A DNA stretch of 64,000 nucleotides, taken from Liquorilactobacillus aquaticus DSM 21051. GTDB lineage: Bacteria; Bacillota; Bacilli; Lactobacillales; Lactobacillaceae. The translations under genes and the position numbers were made by a program. The notes beneath the pieces were generated by a model. The model saw nothing but the letters and a program-made list of their open reading frames with translations. It was not told the DNA's origin and ran no database searches. Positions within the stretch are counted from its first letter, which is position 1. Every line of letters starts with the position of its first letter. Positions 40,414 to 51,869 of this stretch are shown piece after piece. The stretch is from assembly GCF_001436755.1 (NCBI RefSeq), contig NZ_AYZD01000034.1, positions 42,270 to 106,269 on the forward strand. The letters are read 5' to 3'.

Positions 40414-40956
40414 TTATTTAGCGAATGGCATTCCTAATTGCGTCAATAATTCTTTAGATTCTTCATCACTATTAGCAGTTGTAACAATGACAACATCCAT
40501 TCCACGAACTTTATTAACATCATCAAAATCAATTTCAGGAAAAATTAATTGTTCGCGGATACCCAATGTATAGTTCCCACGGCCGTCAAACGCACGTTTG
40601 CTGACCCCATGAAAATCACGAACACGTGGTAATGAAACTGAAACTAATTTATCCAAGAAATCATACATCCGTTGGCCACGTAAAGTAACTTTTGTTCCAA
40701 TCGGCATACCTTCACGTAAACGGAATCCCGCAATTGACTTTTTAGCTTTAGTAATAACAGGTTTTTGTCCTGAAATTAAAGTTAATTCCTCAACAGCTTC
40801 ATCCAAGTTTTTAGCATTACTTACAGCATCACCAACACCCATATTGATAACAATTTTATCAACCTTAGGTGCTTGCATGATTGAAGTATAGCTAAACTTT
40901 TCCATCAAAGATGGAACAATTTCTTTATCATATCTTTCTTTTAAACGATTAACCAT
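40414..40956 (-). CDS. rplE: 50S ribosomal protein L5
   Basis: 180 residues. 5S rRNA-binding; [20 protein letters not shown] and [22 protein letters not shown] motifs are intact. ATG start with AAGGAGG. Confidence 0.98.
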   Translation of the reverse strand: MVNRLKERYDKEIVPSLMEKFSYTSIMQAPKVDKIVINMGVGDAVSNAKNLDEAVEELTLISGQKPVITKAKKSIAGFRLREGMPIGTKVTLRGQRMYDFLDKLVSVSLPRVRDFHGVSKRAFDGRGNYTLGIREQLIFPEIDFDDVNKVRGMDVVIVTTANSDEESKELLTQLGMPFAK

Positions 40957-40976
40957 GAAGAGAGTATCCTCCTTCC

Positions 40977-41306
40977 CTATTCTTTGTCCTCTGGTGCATT
41001 ATTTAAAACTTCACCAGTTTTTTTGGATACACGGACTTTTTTACCGTCAACAACCTTAACACCTACACGAGTTGTTTCATTGTTAGATGGATCGATCAAC
41101 ATAACATTTGAAGCATGAATTGGCGCTTCAATTTCAACGATTCCACCATTAGGATTGGCATTAGTTGGTTTTTGATGTTTTTTAATAATATTTACACCTT
41201 TTACGATTACGCGGTTTTTTCCAGGTAAAACTTTTTCAACGATGCCTTCTTTACCCTTATCTTTCCCAGCAATCACTTTAACTTTATCATTCTTTTTAAC
41301 AAACAT
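40977..41306 (-). CDS. rplX: 50S ribosomal protein L24
   Basis: 109 residues with the KOW motif [22 protein letters not shown]. The frame runs eight codons further up, but AAGGAGGTG lies there; ATG at 41306 ([11 protein letters not shown]) is the start. Assembly initiator of the large subunit. Confidence 0.96.
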   Translation of the reverse strand: MFVKKNDKVKVIAGKDKGKEGIVEKVLPGKNRVIVKGVNIIKKHQKPTNANPNGGIVEIEAPIHASNVMLIDPSNNETTRVGVKVVDGKKVRVSKKTGEVLNNAPEDKE

Positions 41307-41340
41307 TTTTGTTCCGCACCTCCTTACCAAAATGGTTTTT

Positions 41341-41709
41341 TTACAATACCTCAGGTGCTAAGGAAACGATCTTCATAAAGTTTCCGTCACGCAATTCACG
41401 AGCAACTGGTCCAAAAATACGTGTACCCTTTGGTGATTTGTCATCGCCAATGATTACAGCTGCATTTTCATCGAATTTGATATAAGAACCATCTGCACGA
41501 TGTGCACCGAATTTTGTACGAACAATAACTGCTTTAACAACATCGCTCTTTTTGACAACACCACCTGGTGTTGCTTGTTTGACAGTAGCAACAATTACGT
41601 CACCGATATTTGCAGTCTTAACACGAGAACCACCCAAAATTTTAATTACTAAAAGTTCACGAGCTCCCGAGTTATCAGCGACCTTTAAACGACTTTCTTG
41701 TTGGATCAC
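41341..41709 (-). CDS. rplN: 50S ribosomal protein L14
   Basis: 122 residues, [18 protein letters not shown] start and the [14 protein letters not shown] signature. GTG start 9 bases behind AAGGAGG. First gene of the classical spc set. Confidence 0.98.
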   Translation of the reverse strand: MIQQESRLKVADNSGARELLVIKILGGSRVKTANIGDVIVATVKQATPGGVVKKSDVVKAVIVRTKFGAHRADGSYIKFDENAAVIIGDDKSPKGTRIFGPVARELRDGNFMKIVSLAPEVL

Positions 41710-41778
41710 AGTATGTGACCTCCTTTCGTTAACGAATCAGAATACGAATCAAAGTACATTTTATTCAGCAAATAATTG

Positions 41779-42045
41779 CTAAATAATAACTGCTTTTTCA
41801 ACGACATCTAATAAGCGGAAACGCTTTGTAGCTGACAATGGACGAGTTTCCATAATTTTCACGATATCTCCAACTTTTGCTTCGTTCTTTTCATCGTGTG
41901 CCTTAAATGTCTTGGAATACTTAACACGCTTGCCATAAACCTTGTGGTTCTTATATGTCTCAACGACAACTGCAATTGTTTTATCCATTTTGTCCGAAAC
42001 AACACGTCCTTGATAGACTTTACGTTGGTTACGAGCTTCAGTCAT
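41779..42045 (-). CDS. rpsQ: 30S ribosomal protein S17
   Basis: 88 residues, [22 protein letters not shown] start and the [18 protein letters not shown] end. Binds 16S rRNA early. Last gene of the classical S10 set. Confidence 0.98.
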   Translation of the reverse strand: MTEARNQRKVYQGRVVSDKMDKTIAVVVETYKNHKVYGKRVKYSKTFKAHDEKNEAKVGDIVKIMETRPLSATKRFRLLDVVEKAVII

Positions 42046-42070
42046 ACTTTATTTGCCTCCTTTTCGTATT

Positions 42071-42265
42071 CTACTTGTTGATTTCTTGTTGACGCAATGC
42101 TGTTTTAATACGAGCAATCGTCTTGCGGACTTCACCTAAGCGTGCCGTGTTTTCTAATTGTCCGGTAGCTAATTGGAAGCGCAGATTGAATAATTCTTCT
42201 TTGAATTGTTTTTCTTTTTCAAGCATTTCAGCAGTGGTTAATTCATTAATTTCTTTAGCCTTCAT
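42071..42265 (-). CDS. rpmC: 50S ribosomal protein L29
   Basis: 64 residues, [20 protein letters not shown], two-helix hairpin at the exit tunnel. ATG at 42265 overlaps the rplP stop by 11 bases and has AGGTGG upstream; GTG at 42277 would add four residues not typical of the family. Confidence 0.95.
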   Translation of the reverse strand: MKAKEINELTTAEMLEKEKQFKEELFNLRFQLATGQLENTARLGEVRKTIARIKTALRQQEINK

Positions 42266-42689
42266 TTGATTCGCCACCTACTTCCTCACGTTTTACAACC
42301 TTCGTTTTCACTGGGAGTTTATGGGAAGCCAAACGTAATGCTTCACGGGCAACTTCTTCAGAAACGCCGCCTACTTCAAACATAATTTTCCCACGTTTTA
42401 CTGGAGATACCCAACCTTCAGGAGCACCTTTCCCAGAACCCATACGAACACCAATAGCTTTGGCTGTGTATGATTTGTGAGGGAAAATTTTAATCCAAAC
42501 TTTCCCACCACGTTTCATATAACGTGTTATCGCAACACGGGCTGCTTCGATTTGACGGTTTGTGATCCAATGTGAATCAACTGCTTGCAAACCATAATCA
42601 CCAAAAGCAACAGACTTACCGCCCTTTGCTTCGCCACGCATCTTACCACGGAACTCACGACGATGCTTTGTACGTTTTGGTACTAACAT
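42255..42689 (-). CDS. rplP: 50S ribosomal protein L16
   Basis: 144 residues, [19 protein letters not shown] start and the [18 protein letters not shown] motif ([13 protein letters not shown]). Near the peptidyl transferase centre. Translationally coupled to rpsC (3-bp gap) and rpmC. Confidence 0.98.
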   Translation of the reverse strand: MLVPKRTKHRREFRGKMRGEAKGGKSVAFGDYGLQAVDSHWITNRQIEAARVAITRYMKRGGKVWIKIFPHKSYTAKAIGVRMGSGKGAPEGWVSPVKRGKIMFEVGGVSEEVAREALRLASHKLPVKTKVVKREEVGGESNEG

Positions 42690-42692
42690 AGA

Positions 42693-43349
42693 CTATTTCC
42701 CTCCTTTACGATTATCTTTCTTTGCAGGGAGAACTTCACCACGATAAATCCAAACTTTAACGCCTAATTTACCATAAGTTGTGGTTGCTTCTACCCAAGC
42801 ATAATCGATATCAGCGCGAAGTGTATGCAATGGAACTGTGCCTTCAGAAAAATGTTCTACACGTGACATATCTGCCCCGTTCAAACGTCCAGCAACTTGT
42901 ACTTTAATCCCTTTTGCACCAGAACGCATTGTGCGCTGAATACCTTGCTTCATAGCACGACGAAATGCAACACGATTTTCCAATTGTACTGCAATATTTT
43001 CACCAACTAATTGAGCATCTAAATCAGGTCTCTTGATCTCAATAATGTTGATATGAACTCTCTTACCTGTTAAATTGTTTAATTCTTTACGAAGCTTTTC
43101 AACTTCAGATCCACCTTTACCGATAACCATACCAGGTTTTGCTGTATGGATTGAAACATTAACGCGCTTTGCTGCACGCTCAATTTCAACGGTAGAGACA
43201 GATGCATCGGCTAATTTTTTTTGAATATATTCACGGATGTGCAAATCTTCGTGCAAATTAGTTGCAAAATCTTTCTCAGCATACCATTTTGCATCCCAGT
43301 CACGAATGATTCCGACACGTAATCCCGTTGGATTTACTTTTTGACCCAC
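42693..43349 (-). CDS. rpsC: 30S ribosomal protein S3
   Basis: 218 residues, KH domain with [16 protein letters not shown] (GxxG loop) and the C-terminal S3 domain ending in the [14 protein letters not shown] motif. mRNA entry-channel protein. GTG start. Confidence 0.98.
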   Translation of the reverse strand: MGQKVNPTGLRVGIIRDWDAKWYAEKDFATNLHEDLHIREYIQKKLADASVSTVEIERAAKRVNVSIHTAKPGMVIGKGGSEVEKLRKELNNLTGKRVHINIIEIKRPDLDAQLVGENIAVQLENRVAFRRAMKQGIQRTMRSGAKGIKVQVAGRLNGADMSRVEHFSEGTVPLHTLRADIDYAWVEATTTYGKLGVKVWIYRGEVLPAKKDNRKGGK

Positions 43350-43362
43350 GCATTATCCCTCC

Positions 43363-43710
43363 TTATTTTACAGATACAACTACAGTTATATGACTTGTAC
43401 GCTTGTTAATTGGAGAAGCAGAACCTTTAGCACGTGGACGAAAACGCTTGAGCGTTGGTCCTTCATTGGCATAGGCTTCACTTACAACCAAATCTTCAAC
43501 ATCCAAATCAAAATTATTTTCTGCATTCGCAATTGCAGAGTTCAGCACTTTTTCAATAATTTCAGATCCAGCTCTTGGTGTGAACTTTAAAATTCCTAAT
43601 GCTTCAGCGACACTTTTACCGCGAATAAGATCGATCACCAGACGTGCTTTACGTGCAGGGATTCGAACTGTTTTGGCAGTTGCATTTGCTGATGTTACTT
43701 GTTCAGCCAT
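43363..43710 (-). CDS. rplV: 50S ribosomal protein L22
   Basis: 115 residues. [16 protein letters not shown] start and the tunnel-lining beta hairpin [24 protein letters not shown], where macrolide-resistance mutations arise in other species; nothing abnormal here. Confidence 0.98.
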   Translation of the reverse strand: MAEQVTSANATAKTVRIPARKARLVIDLIRGKSVAEALGILKFTPRAGSEIIEKVLNSAIANAENNFDLDVEDLVVSEAYANEGPTLKRFRPRAKGSASPINKRTSHITVVVSVK

Positions 43711-43724
43711 TTTTATACCCTCCC

Positions 43725-44009
43725 TTACTTAGCTACTTCTGTCTTCTTATCTACACTGCCATGACCATGGAATGTACGTGTAGGAACAAATTCACCTAAT
43801 TTATGTCCAACCATATCTTCTTGGATATATACTGGGACATGCTTACGCCCATCATACACAGCGATTGTATACCCGATAAAACTAGGGAAAATTGTTGAAC
43901 GACGTGACCATGTCTTAATAACAGTCTTTTTTTCTTGATCTGCTTGTGCTTCGATCTTTTTCATAAGATGTGCATCTGCAAATGGTCCTTTTTTCAAACT
44001 ACGACTCAA
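43725..44009 (-). CDS. rpsS: 30S ribosomal protein S19
   Basis: 94 residues, [18 protein letters not shown] and the [21 protein letters not shown] motif. TTG start, 6 bases behind AGGAGG. Confidence 0.98.
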   Translation of the reverse strand: MSRSLKKGPFADAHLMKKIEAQADQEKKTVIKTWSRRSTIFPSFIGYTIAVYDGRKHVPVYIQEDMVGHKLGEFVPTRTFHGHGSVDKKTEVAK

Positions 44010-44060
44010 TGTGAATCCTCCTTTCGGATCAGCTCTATTCTTTACGCGCTAACACCGTAA

Positions 44061-44891
44061 TTATTTATTCCGTTTACGAACAATAAACTTATCAGATTGG
44101 GCTTTCTTAGAACGAGTCTTATAACCCATTGTTTTCTTACCCCATGGAGACATTGGACTTGGACGACCAACAGGAGCTTTACCTTCACCACCACCATGAG
44201 GGTGATCGTTAGGGTTCATTACTGAACCACGAACTGTAGGACGTTTGCCTGCCCAACGAGAACGACCGGCTTTACCAATCTTAATAAGTTCATGTTGTTC
44301 ATTTCCAACTGCTCCAATTGATGCACGGCATGTTGAAAGAATCATACGAACTTCGCCGGAAGTAAGTCTGACAAGCACGTATTTTCCTTCTTTACCAAGG
44401 ATTTGTGCTGAAGCGCCAGCAGAGCGAACTAATTGTCCACCTTTTCCTGGTTTTAATTCAACATTATGAACAATTGTACCAACTGGGATATCTGAAAGTG
44501 GCAGAGTGTTACCAACCTTGATATCTGCGTCCTTACCAGATTGAACTACTTGTCCTACGACAAGACCCTTTGGTGCAAGAATATATGACTTAACCCCATC
44601 AGCATATACAAGTAAAGCAATATTTGCTGAACGGTTTGGATCATATTCGATAGCTTTAACTGTTGCAGGCACTTCGTCTTTGATACGTTTGAAGTCAATC
44701 AAACGATATTGGCGTTTGTGTCCACCGCCACGATGGCGAACTGTAATACGACCATAGCTATTACGGCCAGCCGTTTTGCTTTGTGATTCAAGCAATGATT
44801 TTTCTGGAGTTGTTTTTGTGATTTCAGAAAAATCTGAACCAGTCATATTACGACGTCCGTTTGAGGTCGGTTTAAATTTTTTGATCCCCAA
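44061..44891 (-). CDS. rplB: 50S ribosomal protein L2
   Basis: 276 residues. RNA-binding domain plus C-terminal part with the conserved [21 protein letters not shown] loop holding the essential His. TTG start with AGGAGGG upstream. Confidence 0.98.
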   Translation of the reverse strand: MGIKKFKPTSNGRRNMTGSDFSEITKTTPEKSLLESQSKTAGRNSYGRITVRHRGGGHKRQYRLIDFKRIKDEVPATVKAIEYDPNRSANIALLVYADGVKSYILAPKGLVVGQVVQSGKDADIKVGNTLPLSDIPVGTIVHNVELKPGKGGQLVRSAGASAQILGKEGKYVLVRLTSGEVRMILSTCRASIGAVGNEQHELIKIGKAGRSRWAGKRPTVRGSVMNPNDHPHGGGEGKAPVGRPSPMSPWGKKTMGYKTRSKKAQSDKFIVRKRNK

Positions 44892-44917
44892 GTGAATTCC
44901 CTCCTAATTAGTTATTT

Positions 44918-45202
44918 TTATTCTTCGAATAATTTGATTTCTTTTGAGTCAGAGCTCAAAGTAACAATTGCTTTGCGACGCTTTTTTGTATAGCCAGCGT
45001 AACGACCCATACGTTTGAGTTTTCCTCTGACATTCATGATGTTTACTTTAACAACTTTAACATCAAAAATCTCTTCAATCGCTTTTTTAACTTGTGTTTT
45101 AGTTGCACGTGTATCTACATCGAATGTATAACGTTTGTCATCCATATCAGCCATAGATGCTTCAGTGACAACTGGTTTTAATATAACTTTACGTGATTCC
45201 AT
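44918..45202 (-). CDS. rplW: 50S ribosomal protein L23
   Basis: 94 residues, exit-tunnel protein and docking site for trigger factor and [18 protein letters not shown] start and [20 protein letters not shown] motif. Its ATG overlaps the rplD stop. Confidence 0.97.
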   Translation of the reverse strand: MESRKVILKPVVTEASMADMDDKRYTFDVDTRATKTQVKKAIEEIFDVKVVKVNIMNVRGKLKRMGRYAGYTKKRRKAIVTLSSDSKEIKLFEE

Positions 45203-45825
45203 TATGCAAGAACCTCCTCTACTTGAGAAAGAGCTTCTTGAGTCATGACTAACTTATCGTTGTTGATTACATTTAAGACATTAACGCCTTTTGGATCAAC
45301 GACCGTAACATTTTTTAAGTTGCGAGCTGAAAGTGCAGCTAAGTCATTGCCATCTTCAAGAACTACTAAGACTTTTGTATTAACATTTAAGTTATTTAAA
45401 ACTTCTGCAAAGGCCTTTGTCTTCGGTTGTTCGAAAGACAACTTGTCTACTATAAGCAAACCTTCATCCAATACCTTTTGTGAAAGAACAGACTTGATTG
45501 CTAAGCGACGAACCTTTTTAGGAAGTTTGTAACTATATGATCTTGGTGTTGGTCCGAAAACTGTTCCACCACCAACCCATTGTGGTGAACGGATCGATCC
45601 TTGACGTGCACGACCTGTTCCCTTTTGACGCCATGGCTTCTTACCACCACCAGACACAGCACTTCTGTTTTTGACAGCATGTGTGCCTTGACGCAATGAT
45701 GCTCGTTGCATAACGACTGCATCAAAAACGACATTGTTATTTGGTTCGATACCAAAAACAGTTTCGTTTAACTTAACTTCACCATTTTTGCTACCATCTT
45801 GTTTGAATAATGCAACTGTTGGCAT
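45202..45825 (-). CDS. rplD: 50S ribosomal protein L4
   Basis: 207 residues. Extended loop [29 protein letters not shown] reaches the exit tunnel. In E. coli L4 represses its own operon; a leader that could mediate this precedes rpsJ here. Confidence 0.97.
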   Translation of the reverse strand: MPTVALFKQDGSKNGEVKLNETVFGIEPNNNVVFDAVVMQRASLRQGTHAVKNRSAVSGGGKKPWRQKGTGRARQGSIRSPQWVGGGTVFGPTPRSYSYKLPKKVRRLAIKSVLSQKVLDEGLLIVDKLSFEQPKTKAFAEVLNNLNVNTKVLVVLEDGNDLAALSARNLKNVTVVDPKGVNVLNVINNDKLVMTQEALSQVEEVLA

Positions 45826-45848
45826 TTAAAATTCCTCCCTTCCTCGAA

Positions 45849-46478
45849 TTAGTTTTCTTTAACTGAACCTGTAATTGTCAATAGTGATTTGTTTGCACCT
45901 GGTACGTTACCCTTGATCAATAAAACATTATTATCTGTGTCAGCCTTAACAATCTCCAAGTTCTTGATTGTTACACGATTTCCACCCATGCGTCCTGGTA
46001 ACAACTTGCCCTTGAAAACACGGTTGATAATAACACCCATTGAACCTGGGCGACGATGGTAACGAGATCCATGGGCCATTGGTCCACGAGCTTGCCCCCA
46101 ACGCTTAATGTTTCCTTGGAAGCCATGTCCCTTGGATGTACCTGAAACATTAACGATATCGCCTGTTTCAAAAACATCTGCCTTGACTTCGTCACCGACT
46201 TTGTATTCTCCAAGCTCAACATCTTTAATTTCACGAATGAAGCGCTTAGGAGCAGTTTTTGCTTTTGCTGCATGACCTTTAGCAGGTTTGTTTGCCAAAA
46301 CTTCACGAAGATCATCAAAGCCTAATTGAACTGCTTCGTAACCATCATTTTCGACTGTTTTAACTTGCAAAACAACATTAGCCCCAACTTCAACAACTGT
46401 TACAGGAACTAATTCGCCGTTTTCAGTAAAAACTTGTGTCATCCCTACTTTTTTACCTAAGATTCCTTTTGTGGTCAT
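45849..46478 (-). CDS. rplC: 50S ribosomal protein L3
   Basis: 209 residues, [14 protein letters not shown] start and the conserved [14 protein letters not shown] segment near the peptidyl transferase centre. Ribosome site GGAGGTG. Confidence 0.98.
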   Translation of the reverse strand: MTTKGILGKKVGMTQVFTENGELVPVTVVEVGANVVLQVKTVENDGYEAVQLGFDDLREVLANKPAKGHAAKAKTAPKRFIREIKDVELGEYKVGDEVKADVFETGDIVNVSGTSKGHGFQGNIKRWGQARGPMAHGSRYHRRPGSMGVIINRVFKGKLLPGRMGGNRVTIKNLEIVKADTDNNVLLIKGNVPGANKSLLTITGSVKEN

Positions 46479-46509
46479 GAGTACACCTCCAATTTATTTT
46501 TATTTATAA

Positions 46510-46818
46510 TTATAATTTAATTTCGATATCAACGCCGCTCGGTAAATCTAACTTCATTAATGAGTCAACCGTTTTTGGTGTTGGATTAACAATATCAATT
46601 AAGCGCTTGTGAGTACGGATTTCAAATTGTTCACGTGAATCCTTGTATTTATGTGGTGAACGGATAACCGTATATAAAGTACGCTCTGTTGGTAATGGAA
46701 TTGGGCCTGAAATTGCAGCGCCAGTTCTCTTTGCCGTTTCAACAATCTTGTCAGCAGATTGATCTAATGTACGATGCTCGTACGCCTTCAAACGAATACG
46801 AATCTTTTGTTTTGCCAT
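46510..46818 (-). CDS. rpsJ: 30S ribosomal protein S10
   Basis: 102 residues, [20 protein letters not shown] start. Ribosomal head protein and, as NusE, part of the antitermination complex. The frame is open 22 codons upstream through the leader; ATG at 46818 with AAGGAGGG is the start. First gene of the S10-spc series. Confidence 0.98.
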   Translation of the reverse strand: MAKQKIRIRLKAYEHRTLDQSADKIVETAKRTGAAISGPIPLPTERTLYTVIRSPHKYKDSREQFEIRTHKRLIDIVNPTPKTVDSLMKLDLPSGVDIEIKL

Positions 46819-46970
46819 TGTGTTCCCTCCTTCGTCTATTTTAAAAACAAGACTAGCTCCGCAAAAATTCCCGCCGCACCCCATGGCAAAGCTTCCGGGT
46901 GTGTCGCAACCTTCTGCATCATAGCTTGAAATTTATTTCATAGGTGCGCACTTATCCCTTAAAACAAGTA
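46819..46970 (-). promoter_or_regulatory. S10 operon leader (candidate L4-type)
   Basis: About 150 nt with a GC-rich folded part at roughly 46862-46912 in which CGACACACCC faces GGGGTGCGGCG. The rest of the window is AT-rich, so this block stands out. Position and pairing suggest an r-protein autoregulatory leader. Confidence 0.5.
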
Positions 46971-46977
46971 CTTATCT

Positions 46978-47006
46978 ATAATACCCTTTTTCACTTTCTA
47001 TCGCAA
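46978..47006 (-). promoter_or_regulatory. Promoter of the S10-spc gene series
   Basis: -35 TTGCGA (47006-47001), 17-bp spacer, -10 TATTAT (46983-46978). The next clear promoter downstream is the one before infA, 11.5 kb away. Confidence 0.75.
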
Positions 47007-47084
47007 GCTTTTTTTTAAGAACTTTTATTTATATACTATTTGTTATATGATTTGTCTAACTATTAATTGAAGGAGGATTTAAAT

Positions 47085-47636
47085 ATGTCTAAAAAAGCTC
47101 TCTTGATCATCGATTATACTAACGATTTTGTTCATGATAAAGGCACCTTGACGTGTGGAAAACCAGGTCAGAAAATTGAAGAAACTATCATTTCACTCGC
47201 TGATGACTTTTTAAGCACGGATGACTATGTAATTTTACCAACTGATTGCCACAAAACAGACGACCCTTTTCACCCTGAGACAAAGCTTTTCCCTCCACAC
47301 AATATTGCACACACTTGGGGAAGAGAATTCTATGGAAGATTAAATACTTGGTACAATAAAAATCGTGATTCAAAGAATGTGTATTTCTTTGATAAAAATC
47401 GCTACTCTTCTTTCGCCAATACTAACTTAGAAAATTATTTACGTAGCAGGGAAATCACTGATATCCATCTAACCGGCGTCTGTACAGATATTTGCGTACT
47501 TCATACTGCAGTTGATGCTTATAATAAAAACTTTAATTTGTTTGTGCATCAAAACGCAACAGCAAGCTTTGACCCCGTTGGCCACGAATGGGCAATCAAA
47601 CATTTTAAAAATTGCCTTGGAGCTAAAATAGTTTAA
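47085..47636 (+). CDS. pncA: Nicotinamidase/isochorismatase-family hydrolase
   Basis: 183 residues. Triad Asp10 (LLIIDYTNDF), Lys104 (FFDKNRYSSF) and Cys137 (TDICVLHTA); metal ligands probably Asp54, His56 and His72. The DCHKTDDPFHPETKLFPPHN stretch is typical of bacterial PncA, which converts nicotinamide to nicotinate for NAD salvage. The frame opens six codons earlier at a TTG, but AAGGAGG lies there; ATG at 47085 was chosen. Single gene, inserted on the opposite strand between the S10 and str gene groups. Confidence 0.88.
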   Translation: MSKKALLIIDYTNDFVHDKGTLTCGKPGQKIEETIISLADDFLSTDDYVILPTDCHKTDDPFHPETKLFPPHNIAHTWGREFYGRLNTWYNKNRDSKNVYFFDKNRYSSFANTNLENYLRSREITDIHLTGVCTDICVLHTAVDAYNKNFNLFVHQNATASFDPVGHEWAIKHFKNCLGAKIV

Positions 47637-47714
47637 AAAAAAGACCGTTAATGACATATACCTAAGAAGTTAAAAACAACTCGGGTGTGCGTGCCATAAA
47701 TGGTCTCTTTTTTG
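47634..47714. terminator. Bidirectional terminator between pncA and fusA
   Basis: Large imperfect hairpin closed by AAAGACC/GGTCTCTTT with inner pairs (ACCTAAGAAGTT region), A run on one side and T run on the other. It serves convergent pncA and fusA. Confidence 0.8.
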
Positions 47715-47719
47715 ATTAA

Positions 47720-49813
47720 CTATTTAGCGTCTCCGCCATTTTTCTTAATAATTTCTTCTTGGATAGACTTAGGAACTGGTTCGTAATGATCCATTGTCAT
47801 TGTGAATGTTCCACGTCCTTGAGTTGCAGAACGTAATGTTGTAGCATAACCGAACATTTCAGCAAGTGGCACAAAAGCGTTAACGACCTGTGCGTTTCCA
47901 CGAGCTTCCATCCCTTCAACTCGACCACGACGAGCTGTAACGTGTCCCATTACATCACCTAAGTAATCTTCTGGAGCAACAATTTCAACCTTCATGATCG
48001 GTTCAAGAATGACAGCACCGGCTTTTTTAGAAGCATTACGCAATGCAAGCGAAGCAGCAACTTTGAAGGCTGCTTCACTTGAATCGACATCATGATAACT
48101 TCCATCATACAACTTAGCTTTAACATCAATTAATGGATAGCCAGCTAAGACACCATTTTTCATTGATTCTTTCAAGCCTTGTTCAACTGAAGGAATATAT
48201 TCACGAGGAACAACACCACCGACGATCGCATTCTCAAATTCAAAGCCTGCGCCTTCATCATTAGGTGTAAATTCAACCCAAACATCACCATATTGTCCTT
48301 TACCACCAGATTGGCGAACAAACTTACCTTGTGCAGATACTTGTTTTGTAAAGGTTTCACGATATGCAACTTGAGGAGCTCCTACTTTAGCTTCAACCTT
48401 GAACTCACGCTTCATACGATCAACGATGATATCCAAATGCAATTCGCCCATTCCAGCAATAAGAGTTTCACCAGTTTCAGGGTTAGTTTCAGCTTTGAAA
48501 GTAGGATCTTCTTCAGCAAGCTTTTGCAAAGCAACATCCATCTTGTCTTGATCTGCTTTTGTATTAGGTTCGATTGAAACCTGGATAACTGGATCAGGGA
48601 ATTCCATTGATTCAAGAATCAATGGGTGCTTGATATCAGTTAATGAATCTCCAGTTGTTGTGTCTTTCAAACCAATAGCTGCAGCTATATCACCTGCGAA
48701 AACTTCAGGAATTTCTTTACGGTGATTTGAATGCATCTGCAGCAGACGACCAACACGTTCACGTTTATCCTTAGTTGCATTCAAAACATATGAACCAGCT
48801 TCAAGTGTACCAGCGTAAACACGGAAGAAAGTAAGACGACCAACAAAAGGATCAGTTGCGATCTTGAAAGCCAATCCTGCAAAAGGCTTGTCATCACCAG
48901 CAACTAATTCAACCTCTTCATCTGTGTCAGGGTCAGTTGCCTTGTAAGGTTTAACATCTAATGGTGATGGCAGATAGTCATTAACTGCATCAAGCATCAT
49001 TTGAACACCTTTGTTTTTGAATGCTGAGCCTGCAAGAACCGGGTACAACTCTAAGTTCAGTGTTGCTTTACGGATAGCAGCCTTGATTTCATCATTTGAA
49101 ATCTCTTCACCCTCAAGGTATTTTTCCATGAGGTCTTCATCAACATCAGCAATAGCTTCAATCATTGCTTCACGACGTTTTTGAGCGTCCTCTTTGTATT
49201 CATCTGGAATGTCAACCGTATCCCACTTTGAACCAAGTTCATCTTCATCGTAGATATCAGCTTTCATTTCAATTAAATCAATAACACCTTCGAAGTTATC
49301 TTCTGCCCCGATAGGCATTTGGATAGCAACAGCATTAGCTTGAAGACGATCCTTGATCGTACTTACTGAATAATCAAAGTTAGCTCCAATTTTATCCATC
49401 TTATTGACAAACACAATACGAGGTACCGAATATGTTGTAGCTTGACGCCAAACATTTTCAGTTTGAGGTTCAACCCCTGACTGAGCATCCAGCACAACTA
49501 CTGCTCCATCAAGAACACGCAATGAACGCTCAACTTCTACTGTAAAATCAACGTGTCCTGGTGTATCAATAATATTGATCCGATGATCTTTCCATTGAGC
49601 AGTTGTTGCAGCAGAAGTAATAGTGATACCACGTTCTTGCTCTTGTGCCATCCAATCCATTTGTGAAGCACCTTCATGGGTTTCACCGATTTTGTGGATT
49701 TTTCCAGTATAATACAAGATACGTTCAGTTGTCGTCGTTTTACCTGCATCGATATGAGCAACGATTCCGATATTACGTGTCTTTTCTAGTGGAAATTCAC
49801 GTTTATTAGCCAT
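47720..49813 (-). CDS. fusA: Elongation factor G
   Basis: 697 residues, translocation GTPase. G1 [13 protein letters not shown]3 DTPGHVDF, G4 NKMD, then domains II-V with [14 protein letters not shown]. No fusidic-acid signature change can be judged. Ribosome site AAGGAGA. A terminator hairpin lies in front, behind rpsG. Confidence 0.98.
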   Translation of the reverse strand: MANKREFPLEKTRNIGIVAHIDAGKTTTTERILYYTGKIHKIGETHEGASQMDWMAQEQERGITITSAATTAQWKDHRINIIDTPGHVDFTVEVERSLRVLDGAVVVLDAQSGVEPQTENVWRQATTYSVPRIVFVNKMDKIGANFDYSVSTIKDRLQANAVAIQMPIGAEDNFEGVIDLIEMKADIYDEDELGSKWDTVDIPDEYKEDAQKRREAMIEAIADVDEDLMEKYLEGEEISNDEIKAAIRKATLNLELYPVLAGSAFKNKGVQMMLDAVNDYLPSPLDVKPYKATDPDTDEEVELVAGDDKPFAGLAFKIATDPFVGRLTFFRVYAGTLEAGSYVLNATKDKRERVGRLLQMHSNHRKEIPEVFAGDIAAAIGLKDTTTGDSLTDIKHPLILESMEFPDPVIQVSIEPNTKADQDKMDVALQKLAEEDPTFKAETNPETGETLIAGMGELHLDIIVDRMKREFKVEAKVGAPQVAYRETFTKQVSAQGKFVRQSGGKGQYGDVWVEFTPNDEGAGFEFENAIVGGVVPREYIPSVEQGLKESMKNGVLAGYPLIDVKAKLYDGSYHDVDSSEAAFKVAASLALRNASKKAGAVILEPIMKVEIVAPEDYLGDVMGHVTARRGRVEGMEARGNAQVVNAFVPLAEMFGYATTLRSATQGRGTFTMTMDHYEPVPKSIQEEIIKKNGGDAK

Positions 49814-49870
49814 CTGAGATTTTATCTCCTTCCAAACCTAATTAATATCTTTTAAAATTATGTTTTACTC

Positions 49871-49920
49871 AAAAAATGACTACTATAGGATTTCTTGAAA
49901 TCATATAATAGCCATTTTCA
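49871..49920 (-). terminator. Terminator between rpsG and fusA
   Basis: AAAATGGCTATTATATGATTT/AAATCCTATAGTAGTCATTTT: about 20 bp with three mismatches, 4-nt loop, then six T. It starts 6 bases behind the rpsG stop. Confidence 0.85.
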
Positions 49921-49925
49921 AAAAA

Positions 49926-50396
49926 TTACCAGCGATAATGTGCAAATGCACGGTTGGCATCAGCCATTTTATGCGTATCTTCACGTTTTTTCACTGAAGC
50001 ACCAGTATTATTAGATGCATCAATGATTTCTTTAGCTAAACGCTCTGGCATTGTGTGTTCGCCACGTAAGCGTGAATAGTTAACTAACCATCTCAAGCCT
50101 AACGTTGTACGACGCTCCGGACGTACTTCAATAGGAACTTGATAGTTAGAACCACCAACACGGCGTGCCTTTACTTCAAGCACAGGCATAACATTCTTCA
50201 ATGCTTCTTCGAACACATCTAATGGTTCGTTACCTGTTTCTTCTTTTATTTGATCAAATGCTTCATATAATAATTTTGATGCAGTCCCGCGTTTGCCATC
50301 AATCATAATACGATTAATCAAACGAGTTACCAATTTAGAATTATAAATTGGATCGGGAAGCACTTCGCGCTTTGAAATAGCACCTTTTCTTGGCAT
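49926..50396 (-). CDS. rpsG: 30S ribosomal protein S7
   Basis: 156 residues, [22 protein letters not shown] start, [22 protein letters not shown] motif, ends AHYRW. Primary 16S-binding head protein. Ribosome site GGAGG. Confidence 0.98.
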   Translation of the reverse strand: MPRKGAISKREVLPDPIYNSKLVTRLINRIMIDGKRGTASKLLYEAFDQIKEETGNEPLDVFEEALKNVMPVLEVKARRVGGSNYQVPIEVRPERRTTLGLRWLVNYSRLRGEHTMPERLAKEIIDASNNTGASVKKREDTHKMADANRAFAHYRW

Positions 50397-50424
50397 CTAA
50401 ATAACCTCCTCAAATACTTTACAA

Positions 50425-50838
50425 TTATTTCTTAGGTCTCTTTGTACCATACTTAGAACGACTTTGTCTACGGTCTGTAACACCCGCAGTATCCAAGGCT
50501 CCACGTACGATATGATAACGAACACCAGGAAGATCTTTTACACGACCTCCACGAATCAAAACAACACTATGCTCTTGCAAGTTGTGTCCAATTCCTGGAA
50601 TGTAAGCTGTGACTTCGATCAAGTTTGAAAGACGAACACGAGCATATTTACGTAAAGCAGAGTTAGGTTTTTTAGGTGTCATTGTCCCTACACGAGTTGC
50701 CACTCCACGTTTTTGTGGTGCAGGATTGTTAGTCTGCACTCTCTTGTAACTGTTATACCCAAAGTTTAAAGCTGGGGAATCAGATTTTGAACCTTTAGAT
50801 TTACGCCCTTTACGGATCAATTGATTAATTGTTGGCAT
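50425..50838 (-). CDS. rpsL: 30S ribosomal protein S12
   Basis: 137 residues. [14 protein letters not shown] start; the streptomycin-region loops [11 protein letters not shown] and [13 protein letters not shown] are wild type (Lys in KKPNS and in VKDLPG present). First gene of the str group. Confidence 0.98.
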   Translation of the reverse strand: MPTINQLIRKGRKSKGSKSDSPALNFGYNSYKRVQTNNPAPQKRGVATRVGTMTPKKPNSALRKYARVRLSNLIEVTAYIPGIGHNLQEHSVVLIRGGRVKDLPGVRYHIVRGALDTAGVTDRRQSRSKYGTKRPKK

Positions 50839-51009
50839 CTAAAGCTTCCTCCTTCCTTAATTTACATGTCTTAAGTACACACATCCAGGCGATTCATTTT
50901 TTAGCAAAAAAATAAACCCTGAATGCACAACAAATTGTATGCCACCGTAACACAGTCAGCATGTCCCATTCCATCATGAGAGAACTGTCCACATAAAGCA
51001 CCTTTTACA

Positions 51010-51038
51010 GACTAACACGTTACAGTTTAAACTGTCAA
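51010..51038 (-). promoter_or_regulatory. Promoter of rpsL-rpsG
   Basis: -35 TTGACA (51038-51033), 17-bp spacer, -10 TTAGTC (51015-51010) with TG extension. It leaves a leader of about 165 nt before rpsL, with some AT-rich inverted pairing but no clear hairpin. Confidence 0.6.
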
Positions 51039-51114
51039 CAACTTAATTAGAAAATAGTATTACATTTTTATTTTTGCGCGTATTTTATCTGAAGAAGGAG
51101 ATGATTCTATTAAA

Positions 51115-51816
51115 ATGCTCTTAATTTACACTTTGATTTTTATCACCGGGACAATATGTGGTTCTTTCGCTGTCTGTTACGGTTGGCGTTTTGCTAATTC
51201 TTACTCTATCATATATTCTCGCTCTTTTTGCGAAAAATGCCACACTCAGCTAAAAAAGATCTATTTAATACCAATCATTGGTTTCCTGATCCAAGGCGGT
51301 CGTTGTACTACGTGCCATTCAAGTATTTCTATAGTAAGTCTTATAGTCGAATTTTTTTTTGGCAGCTACTTTCTCCTCTTGTCATTTCTAACCACCAATG
51401 CTGAAAATTTTATCTTTGTCACCTTGTTATCACTTTGGGCGCTCCTTCTTGCTCTTCAAGATTTTTATAGTTTAACGGTTTCGAGTTACCTCCTCTGTTT
51501 CGGCAGCTTTTTTTTCTTACTTCAAAATCTTTTTAAAATTCAAAATCATTTCGTTGACTGGCCGTTCATTCTTCTTTTTCTTATCTCGCTTGCTATTTTT
51601 ACATCTTTCAAGTTTTTGGGACTGGGTGATGTTATTTATCTCGGATTTCTTTTCTTTATTTTAGGCTTTTATGACACACTATATATTATAATGATTGGTT
51701 CATCTTGTGCTGGGATCTATCATCTTTTCGCCCAGGAAAAGAAAATTGCTTTTATTCCCTTCTTGTCTTTCGGTTTATTCCTACTTTTGATATATCAAGA
51801 AAGCAGTTTATATTGA
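51115..51816 (+). CDS. comC: Type IV prepilin peptidase (competence pseudopilin peptidase)
   Basis: 233 residues, about seven membrane helices. A24A family: two zinc-type CxxC pairs (Cys39/Cys42, Cys64/Cys67) in the cytoplasmic loop and the two catalytic aspartates Asp116 (LQDFYSL) and Asp172 (GLGDVIYLG). It cleaves and methylates ComG-type pseudopilins needed for DNA uptake. Single gene with AAGGAG, between rpsL and rpoC on the other strand, as in other lactobacilli. No competence-gene operator was identified. Confidence 0.92.
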   Translation: MLLIYTLIFITGTICGSFAVCYGWRFANSYSIIYSRSFCEKCHTQLKKIYLIPIIGFLIQGGRCTTCHSSISIVSLIVEFFFGSYFLLLSFLTTNAENFIFVTLLSLWALLLALQDFYSLTVSSYLLCFGSFFFLLQNLFKIQNHFVDWPFILLFLISLAIFTSFKFLGLGDVIYLGFLFFILGFYDTLYIIMIGSSCAGIYHLFAQEKKIAFIPFLSFGLFLLLIYQESSLY

Positions 51817-51820
51817 ATAC

Positions 51821-51869
51821 AAAAAAGTAAGTACGGCAAAAATCAAACATTGCCCTACTTACTTTTTTG
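51821..51869 (+). terminator. Terminator after comC
   Basis: AAAAAGTAAGTA...GGCA/TTGCC...TACTTACTTTTTT: 12 bp plus inner 5 bp, with a six-T run. Confidence 0.9.

Noticed and set aside
46819..46884. N-terminal extension of S10 by 22 residues
   Set aside because: The bases form the S10 leader; the correct ATG has a strong Shine-Dalgarno site and the family N-terminus.
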